From positions 1 through 5,285 of the forward strand of contig DAOVTM010000302.1 in the NCBI GenBank assembly GCA_030633145.1: a stretch of 5,285 nt of DNA, read 5' to 3'. A program made the position numbers and the translations under genes. Shown piece after piece: positions 1 through 5,285 of the stretch (the first letter of the stretch is position 1; the number at the start of each line of letters is the position of its first letter). Below the pieces are notes generated by a model, which worked only from the letters and a program-made list of their open reading frames with translations, was not told the origin of the DNA and did no database searches. This DNA comes from Desulfobulbaceae bacterium (GTDB lineage: Bacteria > Desulfobacterota > Desulfobulbia > Desulfobulbales > Desulfobulbaceae).

Positions 1-888
1 ATCTCTGCATCCTGCTGTGGTATTTTTTCTCTGAAGGTGAGCCGGGGCCGCAATGGAAAACAGGAAAACAACAGCCTCAACGTGCATGGACATCTTACCA
101 GTACCGTGCGCGACAGTGCTGCCCTCTACACCCTGACCCAGGACAGGCAGATCAAGGCGAGATTCCCTGCTGATGAATTCATCAGCAGACCTTTTTCCAG
201 AGTTCTGAAGATCGGTCTGATTATGCGGGACTTCAGGGGGAAAAAACCTGACATTGAGGTTGAAAACGCAATTCTGGCAACAGGTAAACTCTGCCGGGAA
301 GCCGGACATGAGGTGGAAAAGGCGGTACTGCCCTTTACAGATGAGGAGACAATCCGTTTAAAACAGACCATTACGACCCTGTGGGCTGCTGCGGGTGCGT
401 CAGCATACGCCCAGTTGGAGGCCGCAGCCGGAACAAAGAAGGCGAATCTTCTCCTGGAACCGTGGACTCAGTATCTCTTTGAACGGTTTAACACACTTGC
501 AACAGGAGAGTTAAAGGAAAGCCACGACAGTATGCGTGCATCAGAAAAGACCATGAACACCATGTTTGATACCTATGATGTACTGCTCTCCCCGGTAACC
601 GCAAGCGGGGTTCCTCTGATTGGAAAATTCAATCCAGCCCGTGGTGACGGCAACAGACTGATGCGGGAATTGCTCAGATATGGCACATTCAGTATGCTCT
701 ATAACCTGACAGGACAACCGGCCATGTCGGTACCCCTGAATTTAAGCGATGAGGGACTACCCATTGGCAGCCAGTTCGCAGCCAGGGCAGGAAATGAAAG
801 ACTGCTCCTGCAACTGGCCTATCAACTGGAAGAGGCACAACCCTGGAAAGATAGCTGGCCGCCGTTGTCTGCTGCCTACCAGGGTTAA
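1..888 (+). CDS. Amidase signature family hydrolase, C-terminal part (5' end outside window)
   Basis: Amidase-signature enzymes hydrolyse C-N amide bonds in the cytoplasm using a Ser-cisSer-Lys triad. The frame is open from base 1, so the GTG at 37 is internal and the gene begins upstream; 295 residues and the stop are visible. The first residues, ISASCCGIFSLKVSRGRN, match the family segment just after the second catalytic serine (usual form RIPASCCGLFGLKPSRGR). HLTSTVRDSAAL (about residues 33-44) is the next conserved block. Near the C-terminus are DVLLSPVTASG, YNLTGQPAMSVPL and GLPIGSQFAAR...LAYQLEEAQPW, all typical of the family. The ASCCG block and the QLE-A-PW ending recall the 6-aminohexanoate-cyclic-dimer hydrolase (NylA-like) subgroup, but the substrate cannot be told. 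The catalytic residues lie outside the window, so activity cannot be judged. A Ser replaces the usual Pro at residue 2. The visible part shows no frameshift or internal stop. Confidence 0.9.
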   Translation: MSASCCGIFSLKVSRGRNGKQENNSLNVHGHLTSTVRDSAALYTLTQDRQIKARFPADEFISRPFSRVLKIGLIMRDFRGKKPDIEVENAILATGKLCREAGHEVEKAVLPFTDEETIRLKQTITTLWAAAGASAYAQLEAAAGTKKANLLLEPWTQYLFERFNTLATGELKESHDSMRASEKTMNTMFDTYDVLLSPVTASGVPLIGKFNPARGDGNRLMRELLRYGTFSMLYNLTGQPAMSVPLNLSDEGLPIGSQFAARAGNERLLLQLAYQLEEAQPWKDSWPPLSAAYQG

Positions 889-908
889 TCCTTGACCATT
901 TTCCCTGT

Positions 909-944
909 AACTCCTTTTTTAACTCCTTTTTTAACTCCTTTTGT
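909..944. repeat. Three tandem 12-bp pyrimidine-rich repeats
   Basis: Three head-to-tail units lie at 909-920, 921-932 and 933-944. The first two are identical (AACTCCTTTTTT) and the third differs only in its penultimate base (AACTCCTTTTGT). They fill most of the 71-bp gap between the amidase stop and the start codon of the AAA-ATPase-like gene, ending 15 bp before that ATG. The + strand is almost pure pyrimidine apart from the AA steps; on the - strand each unit contains AAAAGGAG, which looks like a ribosome-binding site but leads to no credible gene. The role is unknown; the array lies in the probable 5' leader of the downstream gene. Confidence 0.9.
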
Positions 945-959
945 AAACTGGAAATTATC

Positions 960-2684
960 ATGAAAAAACGTATTCTCTACGCCAATGCAAATTACGAAGA
1001 AATAGTCCGAAAGAACGGATATTTTGTCGATAAAACCGAATATCTGCAAAAACTGGAAAACGTACAGAATCCGGTTTTCCTCCGTCCCCGCCGTTTCGGC
1101 AAATCCCTGCTCTGTTCCATCCTGGGCTATTACTATGACCTGAATTACGCAGATCGGTTTGAAGAATTTTTTTCCCATACCTGGATAGGGCAAAATTCCA
1201 CGGGAAACCAGAACAGCTATATGGTAATTTCTCTGAATTTCTCTGTTATTGATGTGGGGAAATCCGTGTCCGACATTGAGTACAGCTTTAAGCTGCATTG
1301 TAATTATCCGATCAAGTATTTGGCAGAGCGATACAGCTCTTTTCTCAAGGATATGCCGGAAATAAACATCATGGATACGGTCGCAGAAAATCTCGGCAAG
1401 CTGCTACGCTATCTGAAACTTCATAACCTGCCCCCGCTGTATATCATCATTGATGAATATGATAACTTTGCCAACCAGTTGGTTACAGCCAATAAAGACC
1501 AGTTGTACCGGGAACTGACCGCAGATAATGGTTTTTTTAAGACCTTTTTCAAAACATTAAAAGAAGGACGGGAAACCGGTGCCATTGCCAACGTGTTTAT
1601 CACCGGTGTCCTGCCCATTACCATGGATGATATGGCATCGGGTTTTAATGTGGCCTCTTTTATCACCCTGAATCCACAGTTTGAAAATATGCTTGGTTTT
1701 ACCCAGGCAGAAACCGATGCCCTGGTGGATGAAGTATTCCATGATTATGACATTGACCCTGCGGTACGCTCAGAAGTGGGGGCGGTTATGAAAAACCAGT
1801 ACAACGGATACCATCCGGTCACGCCAGAAGGTGAAGGACTTTATAATTCAACCTCAGTAATGTATTTCCTGAACTGGCTGCAGGATATGAAAACCATCCC
1901 CAGGCGGCTTACCGATGTTAACCTCAAGACAGACATTTCCTGGGTGCGCAGACTGACAGCGTCCAACCCGGCCCAGACAGAGGAATTTGTAAACCGTCTC
2001 ACCATCCATAACACAATTCGCTATGATGATATTTTTCTGGTAGAAAAATTTAACATGTATCAGTTTTTTGAAAAATCTTTTTTTCCCATCTCATTTTTCT
2101 ATCTTGGCATGTTGACCATCAAGGATCATTTTTTGCTCCAACTGCCCAACCTCAACATGCGAACAATTTTCACCCAGTATTTTAACGAGATTCACCATAT
2201 TGACGTTTCCACTCGTCATACCGAGTATATGCAGGCCTTTGTCAATGAGCCGAATCTTGAATCGCTCTTTGCAGGGTATTGGCGAGAATATGTCTCCCAG
2301 CTGCCAGAGGCGATTTTCCAGCAGGTCAATGAGAACTTTTACCGTACCACCTTTTATGAGTTATGCAGTCGTTATCTCTCCCACTGGTTTAGCTGGCATG
2401 TGGAACGATCCTATCCCCGGGGCCGCAGCGACCTGGAATTCGTAGGCAAGTTTAATGAAAAATTCGCAGGACTGCGCTGGGTGATTGAGTTCAAATATTT
2501 ATCTAACTCGGAATTCAATAAGATGAAGACTAGTATTGACGACTTCTCTTTGCGGGAAAAAGATACCGAACAAATTGACGGATATGTGGAAGGGTTGCGG
2601 CTGGAATATCCAGAGGCACGAATTTCACGTTTTGTTATTTATTGCATCGGCAACCAGGGGTTTCGGGTGTTTACGGTGGATTGA
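960..2684 (+). CDS. AAA-ATPase-like / PD-(D/E)XK nuclease family protein
   Basis: This 574-residue cytoplasmic protein has the two-domain plan of the AAA-ATPase_like plus PD-(D/E)XK family (Pfam AAA-ATPase_like and PDDEXK_9), whose cellular role is not established. The N-terminus (YEEIVRKNGYFVDKTEYL, residues 12-29) is the usual family opening. RPRRFGKSL (42-50) is the Walker A variant with K48 and S49, LYIIIDEYDNF (160-170) is the Walker B with D165 and E166, and VFITGVLPIT (212-221) resembles the strand and sensor region after it. The C-terminal nuclease core shows GRSDLEF with D491 and WVIEFKY with E510 and K512, the expected D...ExK arrangement, followed by an EQIDGYVE helix. All key residues are present and the length is usual for the family, so it looks intact. 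The ATG at 960 gives the standard family N-terminus; only a weak GGA (950-952) precedes it, just after the 12-bp repeats. Such genes are often multicopy and accessory (from memory). Neither neighbour suggests a partner. Confidence 0.9.
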   Translation: MKKRILYANANYEEIVRKNGYFVDKTEYLQKLENVQNPVFLRPRRFGKSLLCSILGYYYDLNYADRFEEFFSHTWIGQNSTGNQNSYMVISLNFSVIDVGKSVSDIEYSFKLHCNYPIKYLAERYSSFLKDMPEINIMDTVAENLGKLLRYLKLHNLPPLYIIIDEYDNFANQLVTANKDQLYRELTADNGFFKTFFKTLKEGRETGAIANVFITGVLPITMDDMASGFNVASFITLNPQFENMLGFTQAETDALVDEVFHDYDIDPAVRSEVGAVMKNQYNGYHPVTPEGEGLYNSTSVMYFLNWLQDMKTIPRRLTDVNLKTDISWVRRLTASNPAQTEEFVNRLTIHNTIRYDDIFLVEKFNMYQFFEKSFFPISFFYLGMLTIKDHFLLQLPNLNMRTIFTQYFNEIHHIDVSTRHTEYMQAFVNEPNLESLFAGYWREYVSQLPEAIFQQVNENFYRTTFYELCSRYLSHWFSWHVERSYPRGRSDLEFVGKFNEKFAGLRWVIEFKYLSNSEFNKMKTSIDDFSLREKDTEQIDGYVEGLRLEYPEARISRFVIYCIGNQGFRVFTVD

Positions 2685-2837
2685 GCCGCTCAGACCATCC
2701 GGTGCAGGTATCCTTGTTACATTTTATGGAGAACATCCTGTGTTTCGGGATATGCAGGTAGCCGTTTGCCTTGCTGACCATACAATTTAAAAAGGTTACC
2801 AGTACCCCTTATTTCTTAAAACTGATTGTAAAACAAA

Positions 2838-3635
2838 ATGATAAAACCACAGATAATGGGAATACTCAATGTCACCCCGGACTCCTTTTCCGATGGCGGA
2901 CAATTTACTGACCAGGATACCATTGACACTCAAGTGGTACAGATGCTTGCTGATGGTGTTGACATCATTGACGTGGGCGGAGAATCCACCCGCCCCTTTG
3001 CTGAGCCGGTGACAGAAGAGGAAGAGTTGCAGCGAGTGATACCGGCGATCAAAGCCATCCGCCGGATATCCTCCACCATTCCCATATCCATTGACACCAG
3101 CAAGGCAGCGGTTGCCCGATCCGCCCTCGCTGCCGGAGCTGATATGGTCAACGACATATCAGCCTTGGGCAAAGACCCGGAGATGATCAGGGTAATTCAG
3201 AAGTATGACGGACCGGTGATCATCATGCACATGCAGGGAACTCCCAAGGATATGCAGGTAAATCCTGAATACGACAATATCGTGACAGAGATAAAAGTCT
3301 TTTTCAGAGAACGAACCAGCTGGATGATGCAGCAGGGGATAAGTCTGGAACGAATCATTATTGATCCGGGTATAGGGTTTGGCAAAACCCTGAACCATAA
3401 TTTGACTATTCTGCGCAGTATAGGCTCACTCAAGGAACTCGGCTTTCCAGTTCTGATCGGCCATTCCCGCAAGTCTTTTTTTGATATGCTGCTCAATCTT
3501 CCGGTAGATGAACGGGACTGTCCCTCCGCTGTTGTTTCAGCCCTGTGCGTGAACCAAAACGTGGATATCCTCAGAGTGCATGATGTACGGAAAACCGTTG
3601 TTGCGGTGCGACTGGCTGAGGCTTTACGGATTTAA
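2838..3635 (+). CDS. folP: Dihydropteroate synthase
   Basis: FolP condenses 6-hydroxymethyl-7,8-dihydropterin pyrophosphate with p-aminobenzoate to give 7,8-dihydropteroate in folate synthesis, in the cytoplasm; it is the sulfonamide target. The 265-residue TIM-barrel protein carries every family hallmark: MGILNVTPDSFSDGG (7-21), DVGGESTRPF (45-54), IDTSK (85-89, D86), NDISA (105-109), MHMQGTPKDMQ (130-140), DPGIGFGKT (176-184), GHSRKS (208-213, K212) and RVHDV (246-250, R246 and H248). The Phe17, Thr51 and Pro53 positions linked to sulfonamide sensitivity have the usual residues, with no insertion of the resistance type. An in-frame TAA at 2829-2831 leaves the ATG at 2838 as the natural start; no good Shine-Dalgarno sequence precedes it. 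The length is slightly below the usual 270-285 because the N-terminal extension is short. Neither flanking gene is a folate gene, so it appears to be transcribed alone or with unrelated genes. Confidence 0.97.
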   Translation: MIKPQIMGILNVTPDSFSDGGQFTDQDTIDTQVVQMLADGVDIIDVGGESTRPFAEPVTEEEELQRVIPAIKAIRRISSTIPISIDTSKAAVARSALAAGADMVNDISALGKDPEMIRVIQKYDGPVIIMHMQGTPKDMQVNPEYDNIVTEIKVFFRERTSWMMQQGISLERIIIDPGIGFGKTLNHNLTILRSIGSLKELGFPVLIGHSRKSFFDMLLNLPVDERDCPSAVVSALCVNQNVDILRVHDVRKTVVAVRLAEALRI

Positions 3636-3636
3636 A

Positions 3637-3661
3637 ATGCACAACAAAAAATATGCACAAC
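3637..3661. repeat. Short direct repeat, ATGCACAAC twice
   Basis: The 9-bp word ATGCACAAC occurs at 3637-3645 and again at 3653-3661, a 16-bp period, directly after the folP stop codon and separated by an A-rich spacer. It could be a pair of protein-binding half-sites or simply a chance repeat in AT-rich DNA; no function can be assigned. Confidence 0.4.
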
Positions 3662-3684
3662 TGAATCTCTGCAAAAACAACTTG

Positions 3685-3707
3685 CATGGTGCGCACAGCG
3701 CACCATG
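3685..3707. repeat. Perfect 10-bp inverted repeat with 3-nt loop (palindrome A)
   Basis: CATGGTGCGC (3685-3694) and GCGCACCATG (3698-3707) are perfect inverted repeats around the loop ACA. The stem is GC-rich and would be stable in RNA, but TTGACTATGG follows instead of a T-run, so it is not a standard intrinsic terminator. It sits between folP and the 162-aa gene. Its inner 17 bp (3688-3704) share the GGTGC...GCACC layout of the two palindromes at 4332-4348 and 4418-4434, which suggests a dispersed REP-type element. Confidence 0.85.
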
Positions 3708-3745
3708 TTGACTATGGCTCCAAAAAAGATGTCCCTGTTATCGAC

Positions 3746-3787
3746 CTGCATCATTAACAACACTATGAAACAACAAGGAAGGATACA
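3746..3787 (+). promoter_or_regulatory. Leader with ribosome-binding site, sharing words with the TIR gene leader
   Basis: The words CTGCAT (3746-3751), TGAAACAACA (3766-3775) and AAGGATACAA (3779-3788) occur in this order ahead of the 162-aa gene, and the same three recur in order ahead of the TIR gene at 4446, 4456 and 4489. The purine run AAGGAAGGA (3775-3783) is a strong Shine-Dalgarno match with spacing of 4-8 nt to the ATG at 3788, which fixes that start. The shared words may reflect a duplicated leader or a common regulator. Confidence 0.55.
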
Positions 3788-4276
3788 ATGAAAATTCAGG
3801 ATTTATTTAAAAACTGGGGTATAACCGGAATCAAGGTCAATGCCGGTTTCGTATCCATGGACTGGAAACCGGCACCGGAAGAACAGCAGGCGGCCTGGGA
3901 ATTATACGTTGAGTTAATCACCCGGGGTACAACACAGCCGCTGGGCAGCACAGAGGGTGATGACCAGGCAGCCCTGGCATCGGTGCATAAACTCTTTCAG
4001 ATGACCCGTGAACTGTTAAAAGACAGGGGCCGGAAAGCGGAAAATTTTTCTAAAATTGCGATTATTGTCCTCAATCAGAAGATACGGCCATTCACGGCCA
4101 GATGGCATCAGGCCGCTCTTAGGGGCGAGCTTGACAGCAGCCGGATCAACCCTGAATTTCGTCAGGAACTGCAAGAAATCCAGGCAATGCTGCAAGGGTA
4201 TTGCGGAATATTGGCTGAGATAGCCGGGGTTGAGGATTTTCATCAACTGGATCAGGGGGCGTTGACAGAGCTGTAA
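3788..4276 (+). CDS. Uncharacterised 162-aa protein upstream of a TIR gene
   Basis: I cannot assign a function. The protein has no signal peptide or membrane segment and should be cytoplasmic. A short beta-rich start (ITGIKVNAGFVSMDWKP, residues 12-28) leads into a mostly helical body. Notable blocks are EEQQAAWELYVELITRG (31-47), a QPL turn (50-52), the helix VHKLFQMTRELLKDRG (66-81), FSKIAIIVLNQKIRPFTARWH (87-107) with prominent Pro, Trp and His, and a C-terminal helix ending GYCGILAEIAGVEDF (137-151). The WELYVEL-TR and LN--IRPF-ARWH pattern recalls, from memory and unverified, a family of small unknown proteins found beside bacterial conflict genes. Start choice is firm because a strong AAGGAAGGA precedes the ATG. 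The TIR gene follows in the same direction after 225 bp, and the two leaders are related, so a joint role as partner, sensor or regulator of the TIR protein is a reasonable inference. Confidence 0.85.
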   Translation: MKIQDLFKNWGITGIKVNAGFVSMDWKPAPEEQQAAWELYVELITRGTTQPLGSTEGDDQAALASVHKLFQMTRELLKDRGRKAENFSKIAIIVLNQKIRPFTARWHQAALRGELDSSRINPEFRQELQEIQAMLQGYCGILAEIAGVEDFHQLDQGALTEL

Positions 4277-4291
4277 TGGAAAACCTATGGT
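4262..4291 (+). promoter_or_regulatory. Possible sigma70-type promoter reading toward the TIR gene
   Basis: A perfect TTGACA (4262-4267) lies inside the last codons of the 162-aa gene and is followed after 18 bp by TATGGT (4286-4291), which matches four of six bases of the -10 consensus. Transcription would begin near 4298, giving the TIR gene a leader of about 200 nt that includes the paired palindromes. This is a motif match only and could be chance. Confidence 0.25.
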
Positions 4292-4327
4292 ATCCTCTTT
4301 AAAATGTATGGTTAATCGGGCAACCGG

Positions 4328-4438
4328 GTAGGGTGCATTCCATGCACCATGAACATATTCGCATCAACACGAACCGTGATATTTATCCGCATATTGGGTA
4401 TGGTTCAAACCGTTTTCGGTGCGTTAAACGCACCCTAC
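4328..4438. repeat. REPIN-like 111-bp element: two inverted GGTGC palindromes
   Basis: GTAGGGTGC (4328-4336) and GCACCCTAC (4430-4438) are perfect 9-bp inverted termini. Each end also contains its own small palindrome: GGTGCAT-TCC-ATGCACC (4332-4348) and GGTGCGT-TAA-ACGCACC (4418-4434). Two REP-like palindromes in opposite orientation separated by about 70 bp is the layout of a REPIN, a non-autonomous element mobilised by a RAYT (REP-associated tyrosine transposase). No transposase gene lies in the window and the 69-bp interior codes for nothing visible. The element occupies the spacer between the 162-aa gene and the TIR gene, and its RNA could fold into a stable hairpin in a joint transcript. 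Confidence 0.7.
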
Positions 4439-4445
4439 GGAGTGT

Positions 4446-4501
4446 CTGCATAACTTGAAACAACAGGATATTTTCCATGAAATTTATCAAGGATACAACC
4501 T
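4446..4501 (+). promoter_or_regulatory. TIR gene leader with ribosome-binding site and a 10-codon upstream ORF
   Basis: CTGCAT (4446-4451), TGAAACAACA (4456-4465) and AAGGATACAA (4489-4498) repeat the word order seen before the 162-aa gene. AAGGA (4489-4493) lies 8 nt before the TIR start at 4502. The extra bases between the last two words create a second start, ATG 4477, with its own AGGA (4465-4468) 8 nt upstream. It encodes MKFIKDTTYE and stops at 4507-4509, overlapping the TIR start by 8 nt, which would allow translational coupling. Expression of this short ORF is unproven. Confidence 0.5.
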
Positions 4502-5285
4502 ATGAATAATTCAGAAGCAAAAAAAGTCTATATCTCCTATTCCAGGCGGGGCGATTATTCGTTAATCAGCAAACTGATTGCAACGAATGAAAAAAAACCG
4601 CTGCATTCCTTTTCTTCATCTTTCATAGATACGGAAAAGGCTGAAATCAAGCAACTCAGCACAGAGCAAAACAAGGAGAGTGACAGCCACATCAAGAAGT
4701 GGGACATTGCCTATGATGAAAACAGCATAGATCCAGGCGATTCCATCAAGGATTTCATGGAAACACTCAGCGGTGCGGATCGAATAATCATTCTGCTTTC
4801 TGAGGGGTATTTCACGTCACAGTACTGCATGTTTGAACTCATCTCTCTTTTTGAAAAGGGAGCTGACAGCCTGCAGCCGGTCATTGTCTTTGTAGATAAT
4901 TACAGTCCAGGCAGTTTAAATATTAATGACGCAAGAACATACTGGAAAGACAAAATAAATGACCCGACATATAATAACAATGCTGCCGCAGACCGTCTCT
5001 ACAACAGGTTTATAAACGAGCTTCCTCTGGTTTTTTCCTGGCTGCTGGGCAGATATGACCATGGGTTTACTGGATATGACACCCTGTTTCATGTCATCTC
5101 AAATAATAATGACGAAAACCCGGATGCGAACTCAGTCTGTAAAGCTGTTTTTAAAGCATTGGCTCAACCGATTACAATTCAATATCCCTTTTACTCTCTG
5201 GACAGAAAAGAGAACGACCTTGAAGAGACTATCAACAATGCAGTAAAACGCCTGGATCAAAACTTTGACAAGGATGTGCTGTTTC
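4502..5285 (+). CDS. TIR-domain protein, N-terminal part (3' end outside window)
   Basis: The frame is open from the ATG at 4502 to the window end, 261 codons with no stop, so the C-terminus is missing. Bacterial TIR domains typically cleave NAD+ or make cyclic-ADP-ribose-type signals in anti-phage defence. The first strand is KKVYISYSRR (residues 7-16). The BB-loop region is YDENSIDPGDSIKDFM (71-86), followed by RIIILLSEGYF (94-104) and SQYCMFEL (106-113), in which E112 sits where catalytic TIR domains have their glutamate. TYWKDKI (146-152) and a helix ending FKAL (217-220) complete a TIR type with a long C-terminal portion. Between the first strand and the BB loop are about 40 residues more than in a minimal TIR, charged and probably loop or helix. 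From about 221 a new segment begins that I cannot identify. No signal peptide or membrane segment is visible. A good AAGGA 8 nt upstream supports the start. Confidence 0.88.
   Translation, partial: MNNSEAKKVYISYSRRGDYSLISKLIATNEKKPLHSFSSSFIDTEKAEIKQLSTEQNKESDSHIKKWDIAYDENSIDPGDSIKDFMETLSGADRIIILLSEGYFTSQYCMFELISLFEKGADSLQPVIVFVDNYSPGSLNINDARTYWKDKINDPTYNNNAAADRLYNRFINELPLVFSWLLGRYDHGFTGYDTLFHVISNNNDENPDANSVCKAVFKALAQPITIQYPFYSLDRKENDLEETINNAVKRLDQNFDKDVLF

Noticed and set aside
37..888. Independent gene starting at the GTG at 37
   Set aside because: The same frame is open back to base 1 and encodes conserved amidase-family sequence before residue 13, so 37 is an internal codon.
689..1298. 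Reverse-strand ORFs whose ends encode KELKKELKKEL or KGVKKGVKKGV repeats
   Set aside because: The repetitive residues are only the 12-bp DNA repeat at 909-944 read on the - strand; the rest is antisense to the amidase and AAA-ATPase-like genes.
2758..2786. TACAAT at 2781-2786 as a -10 element for folP
   Set aside because: The matching -35 position reads GTAGCC or similar, with no useful similarity to TTGACA, so the hexamer alone is not enough.
2536..2790. 84-codon ORF overlapping the end of the AAA-ATPase-like gene and running into the spacer
   Set aside because: It lies mostly inside the well supported nuclease domain in another frame, has no recognisable family features and no ribosome-binding site. 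The spacer 2685-2837 shows no clear gene of its own.
2748..3260. A 13-bp identical word (GGATATGCAGGTA) at 2748-2760 and 3248-3260, exactly 500 bp apart
   Set aside because: One copy is in the spacer and the other in the coding sequence of folP (KDMQV). A single 13-mer match is not improbable in a window of this size, and no flanking similarity extends it.
3685..3720. Intrinsic terminator of folP at palindrome A
   Set aside because: The stem is strong, but no T-run follows the right arm, so it does not fit the standard intrinsic terminator form.
3708..3741. Possible promoter with TTGACT at 3708-3713
   Set aside because: No acceptable -10 hexamer lies 16-18 bp downstream; AAAGAT is too close and TGTTAT too far.
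5055..5246. 63-codon ORF near the right end
   Set aside because: It is out of frame within the open TIR gene, which has clear domain motifs and a good ribosome-binding site.

Overview
The window looks like a chromosomal segment of a Gram-negative bacterium of intermediate GC content. The best guess is a sulfur-cycle, sediment-type lineage, such as Desulfobacterota/Desulfobulbales including cable bacteria, or a large sulfur oxidiser. This rests only on the gene mixture (a multicopy-type AAA-ATPase-like/PD-(D/E)XK protein, a TIR protein and GGTGCG-type palindromes beside housekeeping genes) and is low confidence. All five convincing protein genes are on the + strand.

Left part (1-959). The window opens inside an amidase-signature-family gene whose catalytic Ser-cisSer-Lys half lies upstream of base 1. 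Its reading frame runs unbroken from base 1 to the stop at 886-888. A short gap follows, holding three tandem 12-bp pyrimidine-rich repeats (909-944) immediately before the next start codon.

Middle part (960-3635). A 574-aa protein with an N-terminal AAA-ATPase-like domain and a C-terminal PD-(D/E)XK nuclease domain appears intact. It is followed after about 150 bp by folP (dihydropteroate synthase, folate synthesis), complete with all hallmark motifs.

Right part (3636-5285). This is the most accessory-looking region. It has an uncharacterised 162-aa soluble protein, then a 225-bp spacer with a REPIN-like inverted pair of palindromes, then the start of a TIR-domain gene that runs off the window. 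The TIR protein keeps the glutamate expected of NAD-cleaving TIR domains. Three 17-bp palindromes with the same plan (7-bp arms, 3-nt loop, GGTGC at one end and GCACC at the other) flank the 162-aa gene. Their arm positions 6 and 7 differ but remain paired.

The leaders of the 162-aa gene and the TIR gene share three short words in the same order (CTGCAT, TGAAACAACA, AAGGATACAA). This suggests a duplicated or co-regulated leader. Together these features make a candidate two-gene (or longer) TIR defence or signalling cassette inserted after folP. No RNA genes, CRISPR arrays, transposase genes or classical intrinsic terminators were recognised.
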